Source of the DNA: Parapristionchus giblindavisi | Lineage: Eukaryota > Nematoda > Chromadorea > Rhabditida > Diplogasteridae | Assembly (NCBI GenBank): GCA_943737045.1 | Contig: CALSFV010000009.1 | Span: 682,001 to 746,000, forward strand | DNA: 64,000 bases | Direction of reading: 5' to 3' | Part shown: positions 24,972-35,610 of the stretch, piece after piece | Numbering within the stretch: the first letter of the stretch is position 1 | Layout: each line of letters opens with the position of its first letter | Program-made: the position numbers and the translations under genes | The notes under the pieces: generated by a model | What the model saw: the letters and a program-made list of their open reading frames with translations, nothing else | Database searches by the model: none | What the model was told of the DNA's origin: nothing

Positions 24972-25065
24972 TCATATTTATTTATTTATTTATTTATCAT
25001 ACATCCAATAAAGATGTGACAACATTTGAAACGAATAATAAATAAGTGAATAGGAGAATCGTGAA
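24972..25065. repeat. Short dispersed repeat, AATAAAGATGTGACAACATTTG type
   Basis: The block (tttattta)n-catccaataaagatgtgac-aacatttgaaacgaa follows the stop of gene B directly. It recurs at 3790-3845, 37270-37325 and 56415-56475, and inverted at 32160-32215. Its AATAAA could serve as the polyadenylation signal of gene B. Confidence 0.6.
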
Positions 25066-25339
25066 GTGGGTGGTAGGAATTGGGGAGGGAGAAGTGGGAG
25101 GAGAGTGCGGGTCTTCATATATTCTTTCATCATTCATTCGTTTTCGTATTCTTGTCCGTAATTTATCAAAAATCATAAATATTATAATCGTCACAATAGT
25201 TGTTATTTTATACCGTAATACCGAATTTTTGAAAGATCAATATATAGAAAATTGGAAACGGGAATCGAGCCCCAGGGGAATCGAAAAACCTCTAAGCTCT
25301 GAAATTTACAGAATTTTATTTCCCTCACTGCAAATACTG

Positions 25340-25575
25340 TCACATTTATCAAGAGTAGGCTCTGACGTACATGGTGGACAACTCCGGACTTCTTGCTTGT
25401 CTCAGGAAAGTAGGACCGGCGATTCGCATGAAGAGATCCTTCAATCTTACTGGTGGGCATCCGCGTCCCCGTTTAGGTCCTCGAGGGGTCCAACCGAGTG
25501 CAGATCTGCTCCACTTTAAGTCTCTATCATTGGCAATCTTATGAACCCAAAGCCATTTCCTTTCAATGCAACTCG
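25340..25575 (-). pseudogene. LINE (RTE-type) ORF 3'-end remnant
   Basis: On the minus strand one frame reads KWLWVHKIANDRDLKW, ALGWTPRGPKRGRGCPP and VRLKDLFMRIAG. This resembles the conserved tail after the reverse transcriptase domain in RTE/endonuclease-reverse transcriptase elements (W..H..R, AL.W.P.G.R.RGRP). Only this tail remains, with a frame change on its 5' side. A protein search against RTE ORFs would settle it. Confidence 0.5.
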
Positions 25576-25921
25576 AACAACGTCCCTCATGAGTCCCTCA
25601 CAACACCTATGTAATGTCACTATCAGCTCTGAAATTTACGTAATTTGAATTTCCTCACTGGAAATGTTGTCACTTCACGATAATGTGTGACTTGTTCTGC
25701 TTGAGAGATAATTGAAGAATTGCACGTTTCCACAATTCCCAGTCACCAATTTAATCGAGTTTTCAAAATGCTAGATCATTTGGAATGCTTCTAATTTCTT
25801 AAAATTAAGTTTGCGACTAATCATATTAAATTATTAATTTCGCATGCATCGTTGTACTCTCCCAAGCATTTCATTTCGCACCATTTCATTCGTCCAGAAC
25901 GGTTCTTTTCTCCCCATAATC

Positions 25922-27776
25922 ATGAGAGGAAAGTCGACGCTGCCAGTCAAGGCAGAGATCTCTCAGTCAACTTGTACGTCGACTTTCCTATTATTTTATC
26001 TAATAATCAATAATATCTCAGCTTCCGCAACGTCCACTGACGTCAGCAGTCCACGTAATCGATTTTGAGGGATCGCAGATCAAAGATCAACCTTGAAAAA
26101 TTGCAGGTAGTGACACGGACACAACGACATCTACGGCTCGTTCAATCGGCAGAAAGAAGAGATCTACAAAAGAAGACCAGAAATTACCAAGAAAGAACTT
26201 AGATCCTTTCAATCTGATCTTTGATCTTTGGTCTTTGATCTCTAGATGTCTGATAGTCCGTCGTTCTCGCCCCAACAAGGACACAGTCAAGACTGAAGTT
26301 CGTCTCGTCATCTACGATAAGGCTAATCCAGAAGATGAGAAGCGCAAGCTCGAGGTGGATTTCAGTCAGTTTACGATTGCAATATTTGGTTACCTACAGT
26401 ATCCCGCCCTTATGGACGTTAATGAGATGCTTGCCGACCGCATCAAGGAGCTCGAAAGGAACGATATCAAGCAAGTGGTACGGTATCTGCCGCTTGATAT
26501 TGATTGGTTACCGTAATATTACAGTATACCAAGGATCTATCGATTCGAAAGAAACTCGAGGGTGAGCCGCGTCCTGATGCCAATATCCCTGAAAAGAAGA
26601 TAATCGACATTCTCAAGGTAATGGTGCAATGGTGGGTTGGTGTACTGTAGTTTGTTGCATTCTTTCTTTTCCAGAAACGCGGTTCATCCATGTGCAATCG
26701 TTCCTCACCAATCTCGGTCAACTCGGTCACGCCTGAGAAGGAACCTGTAATGATTATCGATTATTGATTGAATAATCAATCAATAATTCCATCCACTTAC
26801 CGTATACTTCCAGACCGTTACCGAATCTCAGTCATCAACAAGTATCTACTCTAATTCCTCTCAGGTGCAATATAGCAGCCCAGCCACGCAAGAATTTATA
26901 TTCCATGCAATACTGTAGCCCCATCAATTTGCAGACCACGATGTATACGACCACTAGCAGCAGCAGTGAAAGCATCACCGACACGACTACGGTACTAATC
27001 GATCTATTGATATATCAATGAAACTCTTCGTTCGTCGTTTCGTAATTCTTCGTAGCAGAATGATGTTGCGAATTATACATCGATATTGTCAGGGCCCATA
27101 TCCGATATTAACAAAACATGATTACTCCTGAACTTTGATCTTTGATCTTTGATCTTTGATCTCTAATCGTTGATTTTTTACTTTAGTGCACTGATAGCGA
27201 TTGTTGTATGAAGAGAATGTCAGTATCGAAGGGATCCATGGCAGAAATCGAAGATAGTCTTCGTATCCTCAAGGTTGATCTTTGATCTTTGATCTTTAAT
27301 ATTTACGATTTAAAATATTTTAGCTCGTTTATGAGCGTCTCCAAAACTCGAAGAAGTTTCATGGTCCAGAGTTCGAATCGATCAAGATGAAATTCGAATG
27401 CATCATCGAGTTAACGATACAATCCTGTCTATGTAAAATATATTGCAAATTTAGGCAGCTTGAGATGAAACTCGCCTCCGGCAGAAAGTTGACCTCTTCT
27501 GACCTCATTGCAGTTCGCGTAAGTTCTATTCTAAAGATAACAGATCCGCCTTGAAAATATCCAAGAATAGTTCAAATAAAGAATAAAAGGGGCGGTACCT
27601 AGACATGATTGTAAATAATTTCACTTAAAGAAGCTGGCCTTTGTCGTGGCTGAGCTACGCCGTTCATTTGTTTCCATGACGTCTACCGTAGTAAGTCGAC
27701 GTTTCACAATTACACCACCAAACACAGGACATTGCAGCCTATTACCGAGACGGTATCGACTGACAACGACCACTAA
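25922..27776 (+). CDS. Ser/Thr-rich, partly basic protein (12 exons, 353 aa)
   Basis: Exons: 25922-25973, 26022-26054, 26107-26474, 26525-26617, 26675-26746, 26814-26864, 26935-26991, 27187-27273, 27324-27409, 27455-27518, 27631-27690, 27738-27776; the sum 1062 nt is one open frame. The N-terminus MRGKSTLPVKAEISQST has no signal peptide. A Thr/Ser stretch is followed by a basic segment (GRKKRSTKEDQKLPRKN, possible nuclear signal). Next comes a folded-looking part (RLVIYDKANPEDEKRKLEV, NEMLADRIKELERNDIKQ), a Ser/Thr linker and a C-terminal helical part (SMAEIEDSLRILK, LVYERLQNSKKFHG). Most introns are short (40-70 nt), as usual in nematodes. Exon 3 contains a GATCTTTGATCTTTGG run that is intronic elsewhere; no GT-AG pair removes it in frame, so it is read through. 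Family not recognised. Confidence 0.72.
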
Positions 27777-27864
27777 TGGCTCATATGACCTGATCGAATC
27801 TCAATCCTATTGATAAACGAGTTCGATGTCATTCTTGGAAAGATTTGCAAAAAAATACCCCCCC

Positions 27865-27936
27865 CCCCCCCTGCAGAAATCGAATCTGCGACCTTCGCTT
27901 TACGAGAGAGACGCTCTGCCCCTAAGCCAAGGTGGC
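27865..27936 (-). pseudogene. tRNA-Thr (CGT)-like pseudogene
   Basis: Minus strand from 27936: acceptor GCCACCT, D-stem GCTT/GAGC, anticodon loop CTCGTAA (CGT), T stem GCAGA/TCTGC around TTCGATT. One anticodon-stem pair is T-C, and the 3' acceptor strand is overrun by a poly-C/poly-G tract (AGGGGGG where AGGTGGC is needed). It is therefore unlikely to be active. Confidence 0.65.
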
Positions 27937-28454
27937 GAGATTGAAAAATTGTCTACACTCTTTAATATCGATTTTGTCAAATGGTGTAATTTCAGTTAGA
28001 GCTCACTGAATATGGATTATATTTCTATAGTTTTATGAGTTCCGTTAAGGCAAAACACATTTTGGGGAAAAACAAGAAATGTTGATCACGTCAAAGACAC
28101 GAATAGAGAAAGAGACCATCAAGTTTTTTTGTGACCAAACTGGCCAAGCAGAACTATCTCACTGATTATCCCATCCTACAAGCAGCATTGTCTAGAGCAA
28201 TAATAATAATAATAAATTTATCACGTCAAGCGATCATCGCTAGGTGGGGATGGAACGGGTAAAGTCATGACTATTCATACTCCACCATGTAGATCCGATC
28301 GTTCTTGTCAAATATTATTATTATTATTATTATTATTATTGGGGCTTATATTTGGGCTTAAATTGGGGCTTATATTGGCTTATATTGTCTAGAGCAATGA
28401 AAATCAATAAATATGTGCACAATTTGGCATCACACAAAACAAATCCGGGCTTAA

Positions 28455-29190
28455 AGGTGGAGTCCGACGAATATTTTCGTGAACAAACTGTGAAGACAGA
28501 AAGATAGCAAAAGTTATTCTGCATACTGTACATTAATTATTTTATGCTAATTCAGCTTATTGATCGCTAGAATCATGAATGAATCCATGCTTGATGTACA
28601 GGCAAAGGCGGGAAATTTTGAAAATAAGAAAGTTCAGCAATAGGTTTCGAACCCACGTGTAGCGACCTTCATTCATAATTAGTTCACTCTGCAACAATAA
28701 TATTCAAATTGGTATAAACCAATTACCAATCATTCATAATATCATCTCACTAGTATATAAGACCATTTCATCATCAACCACTTCACCTTTTCGGTCCGAC
28801 CTTGGCAGTCGTTATTCAGTCTGTATTATTCAATCAATCCCGCAATATCAAGTGGTTAAACCCCACACCTCAATCCCCGTGGTTAAACCCCACTCCAACC
28901 TGTACGATCCCCAACTGTTTATATTATAAATAAATATATTTAAATAATCCCTTGTATTGCACTACCATTGTACCAAATAAGGGCAAGGGTAATTCTCCTC
29001 CGTTGTATTCCATAAGTCAAACAACACTCCCGAAGGGAGTCGTTACACCACGAGGTTACGCTAACTAGGCAGCGCATTTACCACTACGCCACGGTATGCA
29101 TGCATGGAAGATCTAATTTTTTGCATATCATTTATACTTTGTATACCCGATATGTTACACATTAGCATAGACATTCGAGGGCCTCCATCT
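28455..29190. mobile_element. TTAA MITE interrupted by a solo LTR
   Basis: The left end AGGTGGAGTCCGACGAAT follows TTAA (28451-28454). The right end ATTCGAGGGCCTCCATCT precedes TTAA (29191-29194). Removing the LTR insertion leaves about 340 bp, the size of the intact copy at 46665-47004. Its tRNA-like block, antisense here, is split by the LTR: ...gtttcgaacccacg | LTR | ccacgaggttacgctaactaggcagcgc..., with a B-box on the left and an A-box-like atttaccactacgccacgg on the right. Confidence 0.8.
28658..29047. mobile_element. Solo LTR, 390 bp, TSD CCACG
   Basis: Begins TGTAGCGACC and ends GTCGTTACA, so it has TG...CA ends with an inverted TGTAGCGAC/GTCGTTACA. A 5-bp repeat CCACG flanks it (28653-28657 and 29048-29052). 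Inside are TATATAAG near 28754 and AATAAA near 28929, suiting promoter and polyadenylation signals. No internal gag-pol is present, so this is a recombination remnant of an LTR retrotransposon. Confidence 0.85.
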
Positions 29191-29400
29191 TTAAATTGAA
29201 TCTTTGAAGGAACACATCTTCGCGGGAGTTCGGACGAAAGGTTAGTAGCGAGAGAAGGAGACGGGAAGACCGAGGGTAACAAGTGAATAGGGCGATTAAT
29301 AGAAGAACAAAGTAAAGATCAAAGATCAAAAATCATCTTTAAAAGGAAAAAAAGCGAAGATGTGATGAGAAGAGGAAGCCCGGATTTAATCCCGGGTTTA

Positions 29401-30012
29401 AGCCCCAATCTAAGCCCCAATCTAAGCCCCAATCTAAGCCCCAATCTAAGCCCCAATCTAAGCCCCAATCTAAGCCCCAATCTAAGCCCCAATCTAAGCC
29501 CCAATCTAAGCCCCAATCTAAGCCCCAATCTAAGCCCCAATCTAAGCCCCAATCTAAGCCCCAATCTAAGCCCCAATCTAAGCCCCAATCTAAGCCCCAA
29601 TCTAAGCCCCAATCTAAGCCCCAATCTAAGCCCCAATCTAAGCCCCAATCTAAGCCCCAATCTAAGCCCCAATCTAAGCCCCAATCTAAGCCCCAATCTA
29701 AGCCCCAATCTAAGCCCCAATCTAAGCCCCAATCTAAGCCCCAATCTAAGCCCCAATCTAAGCCCCAATCTAAGCCCCAATCTAAGCCCCAATCTAAGCC
29801 CCAATCTAAGCCCCAATCTAAGCCCCAATCTAAGCCCCAATCTAAGCCCCAATCTAAGCCCCAATCTAAGCCCCAATCTAAGCCCCAATCTAAGCCCCAA
29901 TCTAAGCCCCAATTTAAGCCCCAATTTAAGCCCCAATTTAAGCCCCAATTTAAGCCCCAATTTAAGCCCCAATTTAAGCCCCAATTTAAGCCCCAATTTA
30001 AGCCCCAATTTA
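29401..30012. repeat. 12-bp tandem array, 51 copies in two blocks
   Basis: The unit AGCCCCAATCTA is repeated 42 times without visible error, then AGCCCCAATTTA nine times (29905-30012). A few scrambled units (ggggcttatatttgggctt) sit at 28341-28385. Because 12 is divisible by 3, long frames exist on both strands (up to 299 codons), but they have no splice or start support. The minus strand carries GGGG every 12 nt. Confidence 0.97.
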
Positions 30013-30044
30013 ATTTAAGCCCGAATCCCCCCTGACCTCGATGA

Positions 30045-30125
30045 TCTTCATCTGGGATTCGAACTTTCTTGCCGACCAACCGCTCGGAAGGGCCGTCTGA
30101 CCTGTTATCCACTAGACCATGGGTC
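30045..30125 (-). other. tRNA-related segment
   Basis: The minus strand reads ATGGTCTAGTGGATAACAGG (A-box/D-arm type) and, about 45 nt later, AAAGTTCGAATCCCAG (B-box/T-arm type). A full cloverleaf cannot be drawn. About 80 bp away (30195-30250) is the GACAGACGTGCCTTATCATTTTATAGAAT block also found in the arms of foldback F2. Confidence 0.6.
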
Positions 30126-30264
30126 CCTATTAACAGACATTTCATATGATCTAGATATACTTTCCCGGTAAAATGTGAATGAAATGAATGCATGAATTGT
30201 GACGGACAGATGACAGACAGACAGACGTGCCTTATCATTTTATAGAATAAAGTAATTATTACCT

Positions 30265-31600
30265 GCTACCATCGGAAAATTTATTTTATCAAATACGGCA
30301 CTCCATTTAAAATGTATAAACGCGATGGGGTCAGCAAGGTTGGAATATTATGAAATGTTATATGAGATGTGTTTCCCAACTGCACTCGACATTTAATGAA
30401 AATAAATTTATCATCTTTATCATATTTATTATCGCCGTATTTGATAAAATAAATTTTCGACGACATCGAAAATTTATTTTATCAAATACGGCGATAATGA
30501 CTGCGCCTTCAGATAATATTTACATTTAAAATGTATAAACGCGATGGGGTCAGCAAGGTTGGAATATTATGAAATGTTATATGAGATGTGTGGGAGAGGT
30601 TGATCCCAACTGCACTCGACAGCTCCATTCACTATTTCCTTTACAAAACATATTTTCGAGAGTTAAAAATACAGAAAATTGCAGAATATTTTTATTTTAA
30701 TTATAGTGTTATTATTATACTTTTGCGCACTATGAGAGGATTACAACACCATGTCTTTCTCTTCTAGTGTTGATCATGCATAGGCTGGTGCTAACAATCT
30801 GTCCCAGAGCCTGACATATGGTAGCGTTGCGTCGCGGTCATGCGTACGCGTGTGCAAGCACACTAATCAAAACTGCACTTATTTCCCTTGTGAGAACCGA
30901 TTCATTCATTGCTTACTGGCATTGTTTTCTATCAATCATCGCTTTACAATGATTTAAGGGTCATCAAAATGATTTTGCCTTACAACCAACGCACTCTACA
31001 GGGTAATTCTTTTTATATGAAGCTTTTTATAAGAGCAGATCAAGCTTGCCGTGCCCATTGGACATTTGTCGTTATTTTGCATTTGCTTTATTTAAATTGG
31101 AAAATGTCATTTCCTCCTTCCCATCCTTGTTACTTTGGCACTACTTCAGAATAGGGTACCAGTACACCGGGCAAGTCCAAAAGGACATGACAAATGAAAT
31201 TAACACAAAGGAAAGGACGTTTATATGAGGCAATTATACTATTATTTTGGACTGGTACCCTATTCTGAAGTAGTGCCGAAACTTTTATCACCATGGCCCA
31301 TTCATAAATATTTTTCCCTTAATAATCACATTTTTTTATATTTCAAACCCGTTTCTCTCGACATATTTATGTGTCTCGTTTCGTGCATACGTACGTTGAT
31401 ATAATAAAATAATAATATTTCTGTTCTTGAGCGACACGACGTCATCCGTTTATCTTCCGATTGTTCGAATATACACATAATATGCCTTCCTTATGTCTTC
31501 CTAATTTCAGGCCACCTATACTGGCCGTCAGATATATGTATCTATGTTCAAGCCATGTTATTACATAACATTCAAATGTTCAATAATATATAAACGGTAC
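30265..31600. mobile_element. Partial foldback F1 plus local inverted repeats
   Basis: Positions 30640-31580 match the right arm of foldback F1 (for example gttgcgtcgcggtcatgcg near 30828 and caggccacctatactggccgtc at 31510). At 30283-30495 the text gaaaatttattttatcaaatacggc is present three times in alternating orientation, and the atgtataaacgcgatggggtcagcaag block is duplicated (30316 and 30529). Confidence 0.6.
31134..31281. mobile_element. Small TIR element inside the partial F1 arm
   Basis: Ends TTTGGCACTACTTCAGAATAGG and its inverse CCTATTCTGAAGTAGTGCCGAAA, about 148 bp in all. In the other F1 copies the corresponding text continues without this segment, so it is a nested insertion. 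Confidence 0.65.
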
Positions 31601-31973
31601 TTTTCATCTTTTTTTTTGTATAAATCGCTTAAAAATCGTTCATTCTTCTAACATATTTTGCATGTAAAAAAAAATATGCACCCAAAGAACGGCACCTTTA
31701 CAAAAACATTAAACAGAGAGAGATATAATGATATCTAATCGTTGTTCTATGACTATCTCCCCCTATCCCTCTTTATAAAACGATTTCTCTTCCTTCTTAT
31801 CGTACTCCTGTGAGCCGTTGGTTTATATCTTTATTCATATACATATATATATATTTATTCGCATTTAGCGAACAAATGATGTGAAACAAATAAATAAACT
31901 AGTGAAGAACATAATGAATGGAATGAAATAGTGATTATGGATTGAGCCTAGAAGGAGATATCAGTGTTCTTAA

Positions 31974-32086
31974 AGGGAGGGTAACCTCACTCAATAGTCT
32001 CTTCGACGCGCAATGCTCTCTCGTTGTTAGAGAACAGAGAAATAGTGTGCGCAATGAAGAGGCCATTGAGTGAGGTAACGCTCCCT
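31974..32086. mobile_element. TTAA MITE, AGGGAGSGTAACC type, 113 bp
   Basis: Ends AGGGAGGGTAACCTCACTC and GAGTGAGGTAACGCTCCCT are flanked by TTAA (31970-31973, 32087-32090). An unoccupied copy of the flanking sequence lies inverted at about 37855-37900 (cccttaggaacactgatatc). The left end of the same family begins just after exon 3 of the protease copies at 18697 and 63972. Confidence 0.85.
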
Positions 32087-32449
32087 TTAAGGGACTATTA
32101 TTCTCATTATCAATCAATCAAAACCATATTAGCGAAGATAATCCCATTTCATTCATTCTTCGTTTCAAATGTTGTCACATCTTTATAGGATATATGATAA
32201 ATAAATAAATAAATAACTTTCGAGGTGCTATGCGAGTTTTCACCTTCCTGTGACTCGTCTACCTCTTCAAAATGCCGTTATCTACATATTCCGGAAAACT
32301 TGATCATCTTAGTAGAGGCAATGAGCGATCTCCGCATATAACAACAATTTCAAACTTGTACTACATTTTATTAGGTACATTTCTTTAATTTTCTATTAAC
32401 AGTTTTCTTCATACAATTTTACTAACCCGTTCACAAATGAGATTTTTTT

Positions 32450-33973
32450 GGGGGGGTGACATTTCGGCAACCGACATTTCGGCAACCGTCATTTCGGCAA
32501 CCGACATTTCGGCAACGGGGCATAACTCGGTTCGTAGGGGTCATAGAAACTTGGGATGGGTATCATTGTGATCAGCATCAGTAACACTACCGTAATCTAC
32601 CGTAACCCAGTTCGGTGGGTCAAATCAAGTTCGGTGGGTCAGATCGGGGATAACTCGGTTCGTAGGGGTCATAGAAACACGAGATGGGTATCAATGTGAT
32701 CATCACCAGCAACACTACCGTAATCTACCGTAATCCAGTTCGGTGGGTCAGATTAAGTTCGGTGGGTCAGATTTCACTAAAAATTGTCGGAACAGCCACT
32801 ACTTGTGCGAAATCATTATCAGCTATTGTAAACTACAGTAACCTACCGTAACCCGGTTCGGTGGGTCAGATCAAGTTCGGTGGGTCAGATTTAACCAAAA
32901 ATTGTCGGAATGGCGACTACGTGTGCTTTATCATTATGAGCTATTGCAAACTACCGTAATCTACCGTAACCCGGTTCGGTGGGTCAGATCAAGTTCGGTG
33001 GGTCAGATTTCACTACAAACTGTCGGAATGGTCACTACGTGTGCGATATCATTATGAGCTGTTGCAAACTACCGTAATCAGGTTCGGTGGGTCAGATCAA
33101 GTGCGGTGGATCAGATCTCAGTATAAATTGTCCAAATGGTCAGTATGTGCGGGGTATGATTATGAGTTATTGTAAACTACCGTAATCCACCGTAATCCGG
33201 TTCGGTGCGTCAGATCAAGTGCGATGTGTCATATTTCACTAAAAAGTGTCCAAATGGTAGTTTACAATAACTCATAATCATACCACGCGCATAGTAATCA
33301 TTTGGACAATTTTTAGTGAAATCTGACCCATCGCACTTGATCTGACCCACCGAACCTGGTTACGGTAGTTTGCAACAGCTCATAATGATATCGCACACGT
33401 AGTGACCATTCCGACAATTTTTAGTGAAATCTGACCCACCGAACTTGATCTGACCCACCGAACCGGGTTACGGTAGATTACGGTAGTTTGCAATAGCTCA
33501 TAATGATAACGTACACGTAGTGGCCATTCCGACAATTTTTGGTTAAATCTGACCCACCGAACTTGATCTGACCCACCGAACCGGGTTACGGTAGATTACT
33601 GTAGTTTACAATAGCTGATAATGATTTCGCACAAGTAGTGGCTGTTCCGACAATTTTTAGTGAAATCTGACCCACCGAACTTAATCTGACCCACCGAACT
33701 GGATTACGGTAGATTACGGTAGTGTTGCTGATGATGATCTCATTGATACCCATCTCGTGTTTCTAAGACCCCTACGAACCGAGTTATCCCCGATCTGACC
33801 CACCGAACTTGATTTGACCCACCGAACTGGGTTACGGTAGATTACGGTAGTGTTACTGATGCTGATCACAATGATACCCATCCCAAGTTTCTATGACCCC
33901 TACGAACCGAGTTATGCCCCGTTGCCGAAATGTCGGTTGCCGAAATGACGGTTGCCGAAATGTCACCCCCCCC
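32450..33973. mobile_element. 1.5-kb foldback F4 with internal satellite
   Basis: Outer ends GGGGGTGACATTTCGGCAACC and the inverse GGTTGCCGAAATGTCACCCCC. Each arm is a series of roughly 110-120 bp repeats built from CTACCGTAATCTACCGTAA, CGGTTCGGTGGGTCAGATC and CACTAAAAATTGTCGG. The symmetry centre is near 33215. There is no coding content. An end block (gacatttcggcaaccgacattt) is itself repeated about four times. Confidence 0.88.
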
Positions 33974-34423
33974 ATTTTTTTCTGCTCATTCAAAAGGGCA
34001 TTTATATGTATGCAGAACTTTCCAGGTAGATCGTATCTTCTGCGAGAGTCTGGCTACTGCCTTATAATTCCAATTCTAATTAAAACATAATATTATAATT
34101 ATCATAATATAATTTTAATTATTATTAGATGTTTACCAAATATGTGATCAAACCGCTATTCTGCACGGATGTTCGCGCCTATACAACCTCTTCCTCGTTC
34201 AAGAATTCACAAATATTTTTATTCCATTAATTGTTTCATTAAATTAGTATTATTAATAAAAGTTCAAGTTTAAGTTTGCATGCACTTTGAATGAATGGAA
34301 AAACTTTAAAAATAATATTGTTTTTTTTGAGAAAAAAATGGAAATAAATAAATTTAAATAAAGGAATTAGTTTCACTTATTCACAGATCATTAAGATATA
34401 GAGCAAAACGTGATGTTATATAA

Positions 34424-34710
34424 TAGAGTTGGCTATTCGGGGGTTGCGGCCCGCAATGGCCTCGACTCTTTATTTCTAATGATTGCGGGCCCGCAATGCG
34501 GTGTAAAATCATTGCGGGCCCGCAATGCCATTGCGGGCCCGCAATGATTCTGTTCTCTCAAGCAAACGAGAGAGCGAAGGAAAGTTAAGAGAACAAAAGA
34601 ACGACCGATCACAAAAAGTGGCCAGATAGGAATAAAGTAGTCATTGCGGGCCCGCAATGATTTAACAAGCATTGCGGGCCCGCAATGCGTGTCCGTTATT
34701 GCCAACCCTA
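34424..34710. mobile_element. hAT-like MITE, TSD TTATATAA
   Basis: Ends TAGAGTTGGC and GCCAACCCTA, flanked by the 8-bp TTATATAA on both sides (34416-34423, 34711-34718). The inside carries five copies of ATTGCGGGCCCGCAAT, a 16-bp perfect palindrome, and the text GAACGACCGATCACAAAAA. Confidence 0.9.
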
Positions 34711-34779
34711 TTATATAATACTTTCAAAACGCTTCTCCGTACGTTTTACTAACTGAAAAACGAACGTGTACGTGTGCAC

Positions 34780-35012
34780 TAGGGTTGGCTATTCGGGAGC
34801 GATTGCGGGCCCGCAACCATTTCTTTATTCCTACCAGGCCTATTTTTGTGATCGGTCGTTTTTTTCTGTTCTCTTAACTTGGCGAAGCAAACGAGAGAAC
34901 GAAGGAAAGTGAAGAGAATAGAAAATAACGACCGATCACAAAAATAAGAAGGGATATCATGCCATTGTAATGCCATTGCGGGCCCGCAATCGCTCCCGAA
35001 TAGCCAACTCTA
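34780..35012. mobile_element. hAT-like MITE, TSD GTGTGCAC
   Basis: Ends TAGGGTTGGC and GCCAACTCTA, flanked by GTGTGCAC (34772-34779, 35013-35020). Same family as the element 70 bp upstream, shorter, with GCGGGCCCGC at each side and the GACCGATCACAAAAA block in both orientations. Confidence 0.9.
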
Positions 35013-35145
35013 GTGTGCACGTTTTGAAAATGTAACACCACATGATAAGGCGGGGTGTTTAGGAAGAATGAAGAATGGACAAGCGTACTATGTGAGCACA
35101 ATTGAATCGAATTATTAAAGGTCGAGTACCTAGAATATTTTCTTT

Positions 35146-35610
35146 AAAGATGGTGGCCCGCGAATGTTCATATCACTACACCCCTCTTGTGCGAATGCAA
35201 AGTGATATGCGAAGAATTAGCGCAGTCACTCATCTATCCCATGGCGCTGTAGCAAACGTTCAGACTCGTTACCCGTATTTTCCTCAATTTTCAAAAAGCG
35301 CCCCCTTCCCTGAACCGGCCTGATGGTTCATTGATGTTTCTAGCGATCAATAATCTAAATCAGCATAAAATAAATAGTGTGCTGTATGTAGAATCACTTT
35401 TGCTACCTTTCTGTCTTCACATTTTGTTCACGAAAATATTCTGTGTAAACTGTGAAGACAGAAAGGTTGCAACAGTTAGTCTGCCTGCCGTACTATTTAT
35501 TTTACGGTGATGCATCGTCATATTGATCGCTAGAAACATCAATGAACCCACAATAAAAGTTCACTTTTTGAAAATTGAGAAAATTCGGCAATAGGTTTCG
35601 CACTTGCAAC
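35146..35610. repeat. Two opposed fragments of the TTAA MITE family
   Basis: Positions 35150-35445 follow the sense order of the 46665 MITE (TGGCCCGCGAATGTTCA, a degenerate tRNA-like block near 35230, TTTGTTCACGAAAATATTC). Positions 35446-35610 repeat its end in reverse (CTGTGAAGACAGAAAGG..., GCTAGAAACATCAATGAAC). They are diverged. Confidence 0.6.

Noticed and set aside
29339..30238. 299-codon and two other long open frames (WGLDWGL, RLGLRLGL, SPNLSPNL repeats)
   Set aside because: They arise from the 12-bp array, which is open in several frames because 12 is a multiple of 3. No splice site, promoter or non-repeat domain supports translation.
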